A stretch of DNA of 64,000 nucleotides, taken from assembly GCA_027574665.1 (NCBI GenBank), contig CM050653.1:38018118-38082117 (forward strand), given 5' to 3'. Under the pieces are notes generated by a model, which ran no database searches, had not been told where the DNA came from, and saw only the letters and a list, made by a program, of their open reading frames with translations. This document shows, piece after piece, positions 24,170 through 36,400 of the stretch. How positions within the stretch are numbered: position 1 is the first letter of the stretch; the number at the start of each line of letters is the position of its first letter. A program made the position numbers and the translations under genes. The DNA is from Rhynochetos jubatus (lineage: Eukaryota; Chordata; Aves; Eurypygiformes; Rhynochetidae).

Positions 24170-25795
24170 ACCAGGAGCCTGCCCCTGTGTCACTCCACCC
24201 ACGGGCTGAGTTTATTCAGTTAGTCTTGCAGAACTCAAGTGCAAAGAGAATGAAGTGGTGGTTTTGAGAATGTGGTCTCTGCAAAAGACATCTCCAATCA
24301 CACAGGGTAGACCTCGTCATCAAAAAGCGTGCATGGCCGGTTGTAAGCAGGAAAGAAGCAAACATTGCTGCACTACGTGAGCGGTCAGGGATCACAGAGC
24401 AAGTTGGGGCAGGCACGGTACCTGAAATCTTGTGTGTTGCAGTCTGTGGAGCAGTCTGTTGCCATTGTCAAGAGAACAGGCATCAGATTTCAAAACCATC
24501 CACCTGCTATGAACAGCCACTAATCTGCCAAGATATAAGCACTCATGTTGACACAGCAAGATAGAGATGCCCTTTTACCAGTCAGCAAAGAACTCTGTTT
24601 CAGTGGCTACCAAACGCATCAATTTCACTTCCTCACAAAGTGACCAGAAGCACATTTGCTCCTGCTGACACCCATCTTCACAAAATCCTCTCCCCAGCTT
24701 CTCACTGGCCATGCAGGAATTCGTCCATTTTCTCTGCAGGTCTGTGAGAAGCCAGATCTCCTCAGCTTTTCAGAAATCAAATTGCACAAAGCTATGCTGC
24801 TGCATCTGACCCACAGTCCTACCAGGACTGTTGGTCCTGCCTTACTGGCTCTCTCCATCCCTTTGGAAAGCAGCACTGCTGAGCACAACAGCCCCAAACC
24901 ACCCACTGCTCGGGTTCAATTCATCATTCCTCTGCTTCTGGTTGGGCCAGGCAGCTGACAGGCTCTGCTGAGGAGGAGAAACGCACCAGGCAGCATGCAC
25001 GTAGGAAATGGCACGCAGCACGCTTCCAACATGCAGCCACGTCACTTCACAGGTATACCATGTGCTCCCTGGGAGCTCTGCAATTTCATTCCCTTCCACA
25101 CCTGGGCCTAGGAATGCTTATGTGCTCAACAGCAAAAAGCGCTCCAGATGAGGAACATCAAGGGTGGTTCATTCCCCTCACTGCCAAGCTTGGAGTTTCT
25201 TGTAGCTTAACACCCTTTCCTTCCTTTCCAGACCAAGGCACCATGGAAAACCACACCATAGACTTAGCGGACTTGGCAGTGACGACAGAATTCGACTACG
25301 GCGATTCAGAGCCATGCATGGGAACCGAGGAAAAGCACTTTGCAGCCCAACTTTTGCCACCGCTTTATTCTTTGGTGGTGATATTTGGCCTCACAGGCAA
25401 CATGCTTGTCGTCCTTATCCTGGTGAAATACAAGAGATTGAAGAGTATGACTGACATCTACCTGCTCAATTTGGCGATCTCTGATTTGCTGTTTGTATTT
25501 TCTCTCCCTTTTTGGGCTTACTACGCTGTTCACGACTGGATTTTTGGGGAGATGCTGTGTAGAATTCTCTCTGGTGTCTACCTCCTTGGCTTCTACAGCG
25601 GGATCTTCTTCATAATCCTGTTGACCCTAGACAGGTATCTGGCCATAGTGCATGCAGTGTTTGCTTTAAGAGCCAGGACAGTTACCTACGGCATCCTCAC
25701 CAGCGCTGTCACTTGGGCTGTTGCAATTTTTGCTTCTGTTCCTGGGGCGGTGTTTCACAAAACTCAGAAGGAAAATTCACGTTATACTTGCAGTG
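24170..25795 (+). repeat. Near-identical paralogous block, copy B
   Basis: Partner of 8878-11554. The coordinate offset is 15292 left of the 1.05-kb gap and 14241 right of it, including the whole coding region, so there is no further net length change. Identity ends within codon 185 of the receptor. Confidence 0.93.
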
Positions 25796-26313
25796 TTCAT
25801 TATCCATCAGAGCAGAGAAATGTATGGAAGCAAGTCCTAACCTTAAAGATGAACATCCTGGGACTTCTTCTTCCAATGTTCATTATGATCTGCAGCTACA
25901 CACAAATTATAAAGACATTACTGCAATGTAGGAATGAGAAGAAACACAAAGCAGTCAAGCTTATTTTTATCATCATGATTGTCTACTTTATTTTCTGGGC
26001 ACCATACAACATTTGCATTCTTTTGCGTGATTTTCAAGGTGTGTTTTCCATCACTACTTGTGAAATCAAAGGTCAACTGGATAAAGCAATCCAAGTGACA
26101 GAAACAGTATCAATGATCCACTGTTGTATCAATCCTGTGATCTATGCATTTGTTGGAGAAAAATTTAGGAAGTATCTTCATAGCTTTTTCCGAAAGCAGA
26201 TTGCGTCCCACTTCTCTAAATACTGTCCCGTTTTCTATGTTGACACAGCTGAGCGGGCTAGCTCCACCTACACACAATCTACTGGAGAACAAGAAGTTTC
26301 TGCTGCACTGTAA
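25243..26313 (+). CDS. CC chemokine receptor, CCR5/CCR2-like (copy B)
   Basis: Intronless frame of 356 residues, the tandem paralogue of the receptor at 11002. The ATG at 25243 has the same Kozak context and the same acceptor 11 bases upstream. It keeps the [18 protein letters not shown] motif, the Cys106/Cys183 pair, [19 protein letters not shown] at helix 6 and [12 protein letters not shown] in helix 7. The tail ([20 protein letters not shown]) is close to the mammalian CCR5/CCR2 tail type, with clustered Ser/Thr for kinase phosphorylation and arrestin binding. Relative to copy A, residue 104 is Met instead of Thr. The second half of the second extracellular loop, helices 5 and 6 and the third extracellular loop are replaced, so ligand range or potency may differ. 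CCR5-like is a slight preference from the tail only. The frame is intact. Confidence 0.93.
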   Translation: MENHTIDLADLAVTTEFDYGDSEPCMGTEEKHFAAQLLPPLYSLVVIFGLTGNMLVVLILVKYKRLKSMTDIYLLNLAISDLLFVFSLPFWAYYAVHDWIFGEMLCRILSGVYLLGFYSGIFFIILLTLDRYLAIVHAVFALRARTVTYGILTSAVTWAVAIFASVPGAVFHKTQKENSRYTCSVHYPSEQRNVWKQVLTLKMNILGLLLPMFIMICSYTQIIKTLLQCRNEKKHKAVKLIFIIMIVYFIFWAPYNICILLRDFQGVFSITTCEIKGQLDKAIQVTETVSMIHCCINPVIYAFVGEKFRKYLHSFFRKQIASHFSKYCPVFYVDTAERASSTYTQSTGEQEVSAAL

Positions 26314-29276
26314 GTTGTGTCTATCAAAAAAGTGGAATTGACTTTTGTGAAAATAAGTCTGTGATGAAAGCCTGCAGAATCTATTCCGGATATCTGCTCT
26401 AAGGCAGCTCCAAAAGATCACAGAACACATCTTTACCCAAGCTTGTATTTGCTCATATATTTGAGCATTTGTGCAGAAGTGAGAAGGATGTATCAAATTA
26501 GCTCCCTAGACATGATAACATGGGATTCTGTAGGGAAGCGTTCTCTGTTTTGTGGTGAATGTAAAAGCATCGTGTGATACTAAAGGGCCCAAACCCACCC
26601 AAAGGCTGAAGGCCTAAGCTAGCAGGCTCATCAGCTGAGTTTTTGAAGTGGACCAGAGGTTAGAAGTTGACACTGGCTCTTTGGAAACATCTCCTGAGTG
26701 TACCTTACACAAGATCTCTCACTCATTTAAACTCAGTCTCAGGCACACCTTTTACCAGCCTGGTACTGTATCCCTGTAAATAATGCTAAATTACTGATGT
26801 CTGTGATAAAGAATCTTTACAAGTGGTGTAGGAAGATTTTATGCATGTAGCAGACTGCTATTTCAAGGTGCATTTTCCTTTGCTTATGGTTGAATACCAA
26901 CCTCTTTGATCTTTCTCATGATAGTTTTATCTACTATGTGCTGATACATAAGTGACTCGGGAGTTTGATATTTCAGAAGGCTCTCTTTTAATCAACTGCT
27001 CTTTTATATGCTACTTTTACTCAAAAGCTACTATAATGACCTATCATTGATCAGAAGATCAATGTGCTTACAATATTTTAAAACTAAAGTATTGCACACA
27101 AAGCTCGAACCAGCTTAGTCCAAATGTGGACAATGAGTCAACAGGGTTTTAGTTTTTCAGTGCAATGATTCCGCATGTCATTTTTCTACCCTACATAAGA
27201 GAGAAACTTTAAAATATGAAGTGAATGCAGTCATAATGGCTGCAAAACCACAGCATTAGAGGTGTGAAAATTATTTCTGATGAGGGTTGACCCAGATGTT
27301 CTTAGAGATAAGCATATGCTATAAACATTTAAGTTATCAAAACATGAGTGTAAAAACATTCACTGTTCTACACAGCCAAGGATACACAACTTCTCTTTTC
27401 TGTTTTAGAAGCAGGTATCATCTGGGGGCTATGATGATGGGTTTTTCCTGCCATTTAGGAGGTTTACAGAGAGCAAAATCTTCCATAATTAATAAGAATG
27501 ATGGCCAAATATGACTGGGCTTCCCCTTAAAGCTCAGATCCTGCAAAACACTTGGGACACATGGAAACCATGAAATAAGGTATACTCAGGTGCTTATGAT
27601 GCCACCACCGTCACGCTATTAATGGATTTAGGCCATACTGTCCTTTCTAGCATTTCTTACATTTTCCCTAAGCCGTGTGGTTTTGGACAACTCTGAAGAC
27701 AGAAAATTAATAGTGAATATTTTGATTGCTGTTCTTATCCAGTAGGGTAATTTCTGTTTCCCAGCTCCTCCAGGCAGCCTTTTAAATAACATTTTCAAAG
27801 AAGCGAATGTTTCAAACAGCCTCAAAGAGATTTTCACATTGTCAAGTGCTTGTGAAAGCAGGAAGTGAAACAGAGAAATCTTTGCTTATCTTGGTTTAGG
27901 CTATTGTTTTATCATATTAAGAACCACTTTTGGACTACATCCCTATGGGATGTATAACAAAAGTATACTACAACTTCTAGTTTACAAGGTTTTAAGATGC
28001 ATACTCTTTTTTATGACCCTGTGCATCAGTTACTTTCTGGACTTTGTACATGCTTTTTGAAACAGGTAACGATATCAGTATAAGCAGAAATCAGATCATT
28101 TTTTTCAGCATAAAATGGCAAACACGCATTTATTTTTAAAGAGATAGGAAGCTACATGCAGTAACTTTCTAGATAGGCTGGCTTTTTTATTTTGATTTCT
28201 AGAATACCTTTATGAAAATATTTTTTTACTTTATTCCGCTCTTGACAAGAACTTTCATCTGGCCCCAAGACACCTTGCCTTTAACAAGTTACTTTTGCTG
28301 GAGGGCTTTGATGCCAGGCAGGTTAGGGTTCTTGACCAGCCCTGCAGGAGCAAAATACAACCAAACAGGCATGAGCACGCTGACAAGCTTTTCTGACAGG
28401 CATGTCACAAAGCAGCCCTGATCCTTTGCAGCGTTCTCTTCTAAAGCATGGATCTTTCCAAGTGACAAGCAGCTTCCAAAGGGAAGGGCTGGAGCTTAGA
28501 GATTGGTGACACAGTGGATCAGAAGCTTATCAAGGGTTTCTGTCACTTGACTGAGAAGGGACCACGCTTCAGCAAATGAGAACAAGCCAGATTTCAGCTA
28601 CTGCAGTGAACTGCGATCCTCTTTCCAGGAGGTAATACAAAACATGGCATATGGTAGCAGTGCTGGTGCATTCAATTAAGGACTCTGCCAATAGGTTGTA
28701 ATATTTTGTAGTATACAATCTATTAAAGTTGGTTAACTTTTGTGTGTTACAGACTTCTCGATCCTTTCTGCCTCCACCTGCTGGTTTTTTTTTTTTTTTT
28801 GTTTAGAATAGCTCGGAAGAATGAAAAAAGAAAGAGAAATTCCTCTTCGCAACGGGGTCACTATGGTGCTGTAAGAGCAGGCAGGACAAATTCAGGGGTT
28901 TATAAGTGGACTAAGAATCAGCTTCATCAAATAACACAGGATAATGGTTGCCGTTACACGTTTGTTTATTTTTACAGATGGGAAGAGCACTATCTGACAC
29001 AATTCATTCTGCTCCTAGAAGATTAAGTGTTCTTAAAATAAATAGAGGTTTTAATGTGTTTAGGATCTGCCCTAGTGGCCAAAGCGCTGGCCTCTAACAA
29101 TTACACACGATTTGTGCAGTTCGTGAGATTATGGTGCCATCACGTGGCCACACTGTAAGGTTTCATGCTACCAAAAATTCACTACCCCTGCAACGATTGT
29201 GGTGCTTTCCTCTTTGGAAACATGCCTCAGGCAGATACAACAGCGTGATGTGGGAGAAGTGAGGCTTATTTGCACA
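26314..29276. other. 3' flank of copy B and intergenic DNA
   Basis: The first few hundred bases should contain the receptor 3' UTR, but no clear AATAAA was found close to the stop. The rest is AT-rich with chance frames, plus a T run at about 28785-28801. No gene, RNA gene or identifiable repeat is seen before the CR1 at 29277. Confidence 0.45.
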
Positions 29277-29765
29277 GAATCATAGAATGGCCAGGGTTGA
29301 AAGGGTCCTCTGGAGATCATCAAATCCAGCCCCCCTGCCAAGGCAGGTTCACCTAGAGCAGGTTGCAGAGGAACGCATCCAGGTGGATTTTGAGTATCTT
29401 CAGAGAAGGAGATTCCACCACCTGTTTGGGCAGCCAGTTCCAGTGCTCTGGCACCCCCAAAGTGAAGAAATTTTTCCTCAAGCACAGGTGGAACTTCCTG
29501 TGCTCCAGTTTGTGCCCATTGTCCCTTGTTCTGTTGCAGGGCACCACTGTAAAGAGTCAGGCCCCATCCTCCTGACACCCACGCTTTAGATATTTACAAG
29601 CATTGATGAGATCCCCTCTGTCTTCTCCAGGCTAGACAGACCAAGGTCTCTCAGCCTTTCCTCATAAAGGAGATGTTCCAGTCCCCTAATCATCTTCGCA
29701 GCCCTCCTCTGGACTCTCTCCAGTAGTTCCCCGTCTCTCTTGAACTGGGGAGCCCAGAACTGTAG
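29277..29765 (-). repeat. CR1 fragment, minus strand, about 490 bp
   Basis: The plus strand starts agaatcatagaatggccagg and continues through attccaccacctgtttgggc, tgtgcccattgtcccttgtt, aagcattgatgagatcccct and gcctttcctcataaaggaga to ggggagcccagaactg. This is the reverse complement of the longer CR1 3' region, including the end of the ORF2 coding part. It lies just upstream of the TOPBP1 CpG island. Confidence 0.95.
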
Positions 29766-30474
29766 TTCCTGCACAAGTTTTGCATGCACTCGTGTTGTCC
29801 CAATTCCAGCCACCTGCTCCGCAGAAGAGCATTTGACATTCCTGTGCATCGCTTGGAAGTTACAAAAATTCCCTGGAAGGACAGTACGGACAGAAACTTG
29901 GACGGAAACGAGATGCTCGCACTCCCAACCTCTCCCAGACCCCGGCTGCTGGGATCCTGCTGTCTAGCAGAGGTCGGCAGCACCAACACCCCAAGACTAT
30001 TCCAAGTGAGCCCCCTTGATGGACTTAGGGGTTTTTTGGAGAGGAGGTGCCAGGGGTGTGGGCTGCCTCTTTCCACCTCCTACGGCAGCACGGGAGTCTC
30101 CTCCAGCCCACCGCTTGCTAAGGTGCGCCTGGGCAGCCCTGCCGCCTTCAGCTGGGCGCTGGCCCACCGCGGCCACAGCACGAGCGTGAAGCGGAGGGGA
30201 CGGCACTGACAAGCAACCAGGTGCGATACGCCGCAGGGATACGCCAGCGGGAGGAGGGGGCGGCGGCGGCTCGGGGAGGAGGAGGCCGGACACGGTCGGA
30301 CACAGCCCGCGACTCGCCTCAGACCGCCGCCCGCTCTCCCCGCCCTGTGAGGCCGCGGGCGGCGGCGCAAGCGCAGCGGCGCGGGGAAGGAGGGCGGAGC
30401 GAACCGCTTTTCCCTCGAGAGAGCGCATGCGTGGCCGGGTAACAACACGAAGCCTCCCCACCCACGTCTCCCAC

Positions 30475-30485
30475 TGCGCATGCGC
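30475..30485 (+). promoter_or_regulatory. NRF1-like site
   Basis: TGCGCATGCGC, a full palindromic match to the NRF1 consensus, lies about 200 bases upstream of the first splice donor of TOPBP1. Occupancy is inferred. Confidence 0.55.
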
Positions 30486-30585
30486 TGTCCTCGCTCTCCC
30501 CCGTCCCACCCCGCCCGCTGGAGACCCCGCCTCTGCCCTTCCGGCCCCCCCCACCCCGGCGCCTGCGCAGTGCGAGAGGCGCCGT

Positions 30586-30593
30586 TTTCGCGC
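30586..30593 (+). promoter_or_regulatory. E2F-like site
   Basis: TTTCGCGC fits the E2F core and lies about 100 bases before the first donor. TOPBP1 is known as an E2F-responsive, S-phase-associated gene in mammals, so cell-cycle control is a reasonable inference. Confidence 0.5.
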
Positions 30594-30599
30594 CCGCTG

Positions 30600-30686
30600 C
30601 GGTGGCGCCCGGCGGTGGGTGAGGGTTGGGGTTGTGGTGGTGGGTTAAGGTGGCAGCGCTGAGCGCCCTCTGCGGAGTGGGAGTCG
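30600..30686 (+). other. TOPBP1: TOPBP1 exon 1, non-coding
   Basis: A consensus donor (gggagtcg/gtgagt) ends an exon at 30686 inside the CpG island. The start is unknown and set approximately downstream of the E2F-like site. Intron 1 is about 227 bases and ends at the acceptor before 30914. Confidence 0.5.
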
Positions 30687-30920
30687 GTGAGTGCCCTAAG
30701 GTGGGCGTGACGGGCCCCGGCGCCTCCCGGTGGGCCCAGCTTCCCCCGGCTGTCTCCTTCGGAAGTCGGCGCTGAGGGGTAGGCCCGTGGGCCGGCGGGG
30801 ACAGGGACGAGAGGGGTTCCGCAGCTCCTGGAGGTGGGCGGCGCGCCCCGTCGCCGTGGGGTTCCGGGCTACGCCGAGAAATGTCAGCACGCTTACTGGG
30901 TTTTGCTTCTCAGTTAAAGG

Positions 30921-33413
30921 ATGAAAGGTAGTAAGGAGCCGTTTTTTGTGAAATTCATAAAGTCTTCTGGGATCTCGGAGTATTTTTTTACAGCTCTTGA
31001 GGTAAGCAGGTTTGATCACCTTTTTCGGTGAGCTTGGTGAATTATTTAATGGGATGATTTCTGTGGTTGACTTAGGTGTCACTGATACGTATGCACCTGG
31101 AAATAAAGCTGTTTCTGTAATAGAATTGTTCAGTGTTTGATGAAGTTTGTTGAACAAGAAGATTTTGTTGAAATTACTCCTTAAGAAACAATTGCAGTTC
31201 CAAAACGTGTTGACATTTAATGATGTGACATGTAGCTTGGAAGGTCTGGGTGGTGGTCACCCATCTAAGCACTAAGCAAACTTAGGAAGGACACTGTGGA
31301 TTGTTTTCCACCGCGAGAGGTTAGTGGGAGTAAAAGCAGTGTGTGGCAGAATCACGTCCTGAAAGTTTGCATGGTGAACGTTTTAAGTCTGCGTTGTAAA
31401 GACCTGGAGGAATGAGGTATTTTAGCCCTTCTGCCAATATACTCTTCTTGTGAGCTGTTTCAAGTAGATGTACTTGTGTAGTTCCCACAAAATTGGCTAT
31501 TTGTAATTGGTTAATTAAATATATGTCGTTGTATGCACTGTTTTCCCACAGTCTATAAAAGAATTTCAGTCAGAAGAACATCTCCAGATTCTTGAAGAAG
31601 AAGCAGCACTCAGTATAAAACAAAATGATAAATCACTTTACATTTGTGATCCTTTTAGAGGCGCTGTTTTCAGTCATCTCAAAAAGGTATGCTACCCATC
31701 AGCTTACTTCCAGATGTGTTCTTTTCTAGAAGCACTCATGTCCGTCCTTACACTCTGTGTTCTCTCTTTTTGTACTGAATATAGCAGCATGAAATAGTCA
31801 CAAAATCTGTACAACTTCACTGCATCCTGTATTTAGGAAAGATGATGATTAGCAAAACATAAGGATTATTTTGAAGCATGTGGGAAAACAAATAGATCAG
31901 TTCCAATTCCACTGGAGTCGCTAAGCTGGCTCTCGCACCTTTTTTACCTCCCGAGTAACTTGATTTTCTTTGACCTGCAAGGAATTGTCCAGCAGACAAG
32001 GATAGGCCAGCTGGAATTCTGTGGCGTGTTAGCTCTAGCATCTGCTGCTTTTACTGAGGCCAGAAAACCTACAAGGATTATACTGAAAATGCACAGCTGA
32101 AAATAAAAACAAAACTGTCAACTACCTGGAGATGCTGGAGGAAGAGGAGGGGGACAGATCAAGGGCCTTGCCTTCCTCAGGATTCAGGGACAAGGGAAGC
32201 CTGCTTTATATCAGTGCACCTTCTGCTAATTTTCTTTGTGTGTGTTTGCTTCTTTCTTCCTCCTGTTATTTCATTGCAGCTTGGCTGTAGAATTGTTGGA
32301 CCACAGGCAGTCCTGTACTGCATGCAATCCCAGCGATGTGTCCCAAGAGCTGAGCATCCTGTGTACAATATGACCATGGCTGATGTAACGGTATCCTGCA
32401 CCAGCCTCGAGAAAGATGTCAGGGTAATGCATTGTACTTAACGGATTGGTTAGCTGATGATTGTTGATATTTGCTTCAGATGGCTCATTACAAAGGCAGC
32501 AGTCATACCGTATATGACGTCTAACTGTGCCTGTTTTTAGACATATCTCATATTTCTGTAGTTTGTAGACTATGTATGGCTTAGGTAGAGAGTTGTATGG
32601 AGAAAGAGGGAGTCTTATAAGTATGTGTAGTATATAAATGTGTACGTAATGATGTATCTATGCATACAACTGTATATATTATATGATTATACACGTATAT
32701 GCTTACGTAAGATTTCACCTGAATTAATACAGGAGTGAATGTACGTTTTAGGGATTTTTATTAGCTGACTGTTAAATGACTTGCTGGTTTGTCTGCAGCT
32801 ATAATGCTACAGACAACATCCTTTATTTCTGGTTACTCAGAACTACACAGTAAAGATTTACTATCTGGTCAGCTATGGTTGAAATAGTATAAATTAGAAA
32901 GAGACGTTGGAATAAAGGAAAAGTAAACTCTGAAATTAAACTAGCTAAAATGTCAGCCACCCATAAAATTTTACTTACACAGTTTGATTGTAGTATTTTT
33001 ATTAAGGGTATATATTATCGTCAGCTTATCATAAATGCAAATAAAATGGAAATTGTATTTGATGGGGTTTATGGCTTCCATATATATCCGTTTTGTATTT
33101 TTGAACAGTTTTAGGAGAAACCGTGGGCAGTTGAGATCTATGACCTATATTTTTTTAAGGTGAATGTGAGTGTAACGTAGGTTCTTTATTTTCTTCTTGA
33201 TAATTTTCTATAATTATTTTTCTCCGCCCAGGAAGAAGTTCATAAATATGTGCAGATGATGGGTGGACGTGTGTACAGAGACCTCAACGTGTCAGTAACT
33301 CATCTCATAGCTGGAGAAGTTGGCAGCAAGAAATACTTGGTAGCTGCTTCGCTCAAAAAACCTATTTTGCTTCCCTCTTGGGTTACAACACTGTGGGACA
33401 AGTCTCAGCAAAG
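30921..33413 (+). CDS. TOPBP1: TOPBP1 exons 2-5: BRCT0 and BRCT1
   Basis: Residues 1-181. [20 protein letters not shown] opens the BRCT0 fold. [19 protein letters not shown] and [17 protein letters not shown] lead into BRCT1 (about 100-190), which contains [20 protein letters not shown] and [14 protein letters not shown]. These repeats form the phosphopeptide-binding unit for RAD9 and Treslin in the family. Introns 2-4 (about 550, 590 and 810 bases) show no identifiable repeat; intron 4 has TA-rich simple sequence around 32620-32710. Confidence 0.95.
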
Positions 33414-36400
33414 GTATAAAAAATAAATCAAAACTGGTTTTGTTTTGGGGACTGGTAGTGATGCAGACTACTTTCTGGTTGATTTTACATGGGAGAAAAA
33501 ACGTTTTATTTCTTTTTTTCTCTCATTCCTTTAGCATAATGAGATACACTGATGTTAACATGGAAGACTACGCTTGTCCCGTATTCCTTGGCTGTACAAT
33601 TTGCGTAACTGGCTTAAGCAGTTCAGACAGGAAAGAAGTTCAGCGCCTCACTGCTGAACACGGTGGGCAGTACACGGGGCAGCTGAAGATGAATGAGTGT
33701 ACTCACCTCATAGTTCAAGAGCCAAGAGGTAAAACTTGGAGTAAATGTTACTTTTACTTCTTGAGTTGAGGTAGTGTAAATATGCATAAGCATAAGAATT
33801 TGAACTGTCTCTGTGTCTGCTTCAGTGCTGCTTTTACTACTTCTGTTCAGGGAATCACTGTTGATGGGAAGAGGAACATAGGGCACCCTCACTTTGCTCT
33901 AAAGGCGTGAGAAAGAGAACAAAACAGGAAAAAGCCAGATCCAGATGGTATTTAAGGGAGCAAAAAGGGAGAGTCCTAGAGGGGATGGAAGAACAAATAA
34001 AAACTAAGATATTTTGGGGAGAGCTGGATAGGATTTAATTTGTATGCTGGTTGAAATTGGATTGCAGACCAATGTTTTTGTAACTGATCTATTCTTTGTG
34101 CCTTCTGACATCCCTGCTAAGATAAAATGAAAGATCCCTTTCTTTCCTCCTGGCAAGATGATACAGTTTTATTGTGAGAAGAATAGGAAGGGTTTTCTCC
34201 CCCCCCCCATTTTCTTCCCTTTCCCTGTGGGGAAATATCCTTGGATTTTTTTGCTCTAAATGTATTTAGAGAATAAATAAGCAGATAAACAGAAGATCCC
34301 AGAATAACACAACTTGCACATTGAAATCGACTGTTCGGATTTTTACGTTTTCTTTAATGTTCTGTTGTCTTTCACTGATCACTGTCTGAATCATCAGTCT
34401 TTTAGTAACTTTGTGCTTTCTATTTTGATTACATTTCAAAGGTCAGAAGTACGAATGTGCCAAAAAATGGAATGTGCACTGTGTGTCTGTGCAGTGGTTT
34501 TCTGACAGCATTGAGAAAGGCTTCTGTCAGGATGAGACGATATATAAAATAGAGGCTGGATCAAAACCGAGTAATACACCCAGCACGTCAACACCTACAA
34601 ATCATGCCAGCAAGCCCGATTGTAAGTAAGACCTTTTAAAATATGTTGAAGTAAGTTAGGAAACATTTGTAGTAAGGAGGTGGAACTGTGTCAGATAGCA
34701 GGGTGCTGCTTGCTTTTACAATACCGTTTTGACAGTTGGGGTTCTGATTCTGCTTATGTGTAGAGCACGATAGATGACTTTTTATGCACATTGAATATTC
34801 CAGCATGTGTAGGCTTAAAACATGTGAATAATTGTTTAAAACGTAGACTTGAATTAGGATTATGATTGTCTGCTTAAGAGTCAGGAGTGTGTATCTCTGA
34901 GTCCTAAAAAAGCATGATTGTTCATACGTTTGCAGGTCAAAACAAGTGTCTGTCGTGAATTTAATTTTACAGCAGTCTCAGGGGAAACATACTTGTTTTC
35001 ACTCATTCCATGCTATTAACAGAAGGAAAGTTAAGAGTTTTGTAAACAAATGTGGTACCATGAAAGCCACAGCCAGCTTTAAATGTGTCTTTCCAAACAC
35101 CTGGTGCTGCCCACTACTTCAGGAACTGACTGAACAGAGGCACTGTGTTAGCGCAGCCAGCAGGGCACTGCGAATTCAAGTTAGGCGTTTAAACCAAGGT
35201 TGTACTTACCTCATTTTTTATTCCTCAGACTTCATGTTTCTTTCTAGCACAAAAAAAAAAAAATCTAATGTCACAGTTTTGTATTGTGTTTTGTGAAGCA
35301 GTGGAGAGAGATAAGCCAAAACTAACGCATCTTTTTAAATTTTAATTTCAGTTAAAGATCACACCCTTTCGGACGTCAGCCACATTTCCAATGTCAATTT
35401 GAGTGGTGTTAATGAAACAGCGTGTAGTTCTGCTATGAGCAGCAGACTGGATCCGCTTCCTGATGAGCTGGAAAACTTGGATATAAGTTCTTTTCAAGCC
35501 CCTGAAGATTTGTTAGATGGGTGTCGAGTACGTTTAACGATATGTATTTGAAATGTTCAGTCTTAACCCTGTGAAAGCTACTAGGTTGAAGCACTGGTAA
35601 TTGCTGCTTGAGTAAATTGTTGTTTCCATGGTCTCTAGCAAATGCCACGTTTATTTTGTGTCCACATGCTGTAGCTTGTGTGCGTGTCTACATATGTGTA
35701 TGTGTACTGTATTAAATATTTAGTGTAAATATTAAGTTATGTATTTATAGACGTATACATTTAAACACTATAGTGAATGGGCTCTAGAATTGGTGTCTGG
35801 TTTTGGGTGAGGTTTTTTTTTCAGTTGCACGACTTTGGCTGGAGGTTCCTTCCATTAGTAAATAGTAAAGTATAGTTAGTAAATTAGTGAAGTTTTGAGA
35901 GATTAATTTGCAAAGATAAATTAATCCAATTCTAAATGCTAAACTTTTTTGCTGCTTCTCAGAAGCTGCACCACTAGTTTATGTGTTCCACAGCAGTCAA
36001 AACAAACTATACCAAAATATTCTACCTTACTTTTTCTTCTTTTCTTACTTTGTTTCTGTTTTAAAAAGCCTTTTTTGTTGCTGTGTTCTTTTTGTAGATC
36101 TATCTCTGTGGCTTCAGTGGCAGGAAGTTGGACAAGATGAGAAGGCTTATTAACTGCGGTGGTGGTTTTCGATTTAATCAACTCAATGAAGATGTTACCC
36201 ATGTCATTTTAGGGGAAAATAATGATGAGCTGAAACACTTTATGGACAAGATAGCTCACAGGTTATGATAACTATATTGTTTAAGGCCTACTTGCACCTT
36301 GTTTTCTTTTCCCACCACGCTCTAAACAGGGAAACATGTATTGATTTGAAAATCCTAAATAATTCTTGACTTAAATGAGAAGACTTACAGCTAGTATTCA

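Larger units (their letters stand above)
30090..30860 (+). promoter_or_regulatory. TOPBP1: CpG island promoter of TOPBP1
   Basis: A sharp rise in GC and CpG begins near 30090 and fades after 30860, spanning the presumed start site and first exon. No TATA box is seen. It contains a perfect NRF1 palindrome TGCGCATGCGC (30475-30485), weaker NRF1-like sites near 30423 and 30561, GC boxes and an E2F-type TTTCGCGC (30586-30593). Such a TATA-less promoter is usual for replication and checkpoint genes. Long open frames here on both strands are by-products of the base composition. Confidence 0.8.

Noticed and set aside
29997-30554. 185-codon minus-strand frame in the CpG island
   Set aside because: Composition is Pro/Arg/Gly/Ala-rich as expected from GC-rich DNA; no domain, and it overlaps the TOPBP1 promoter.
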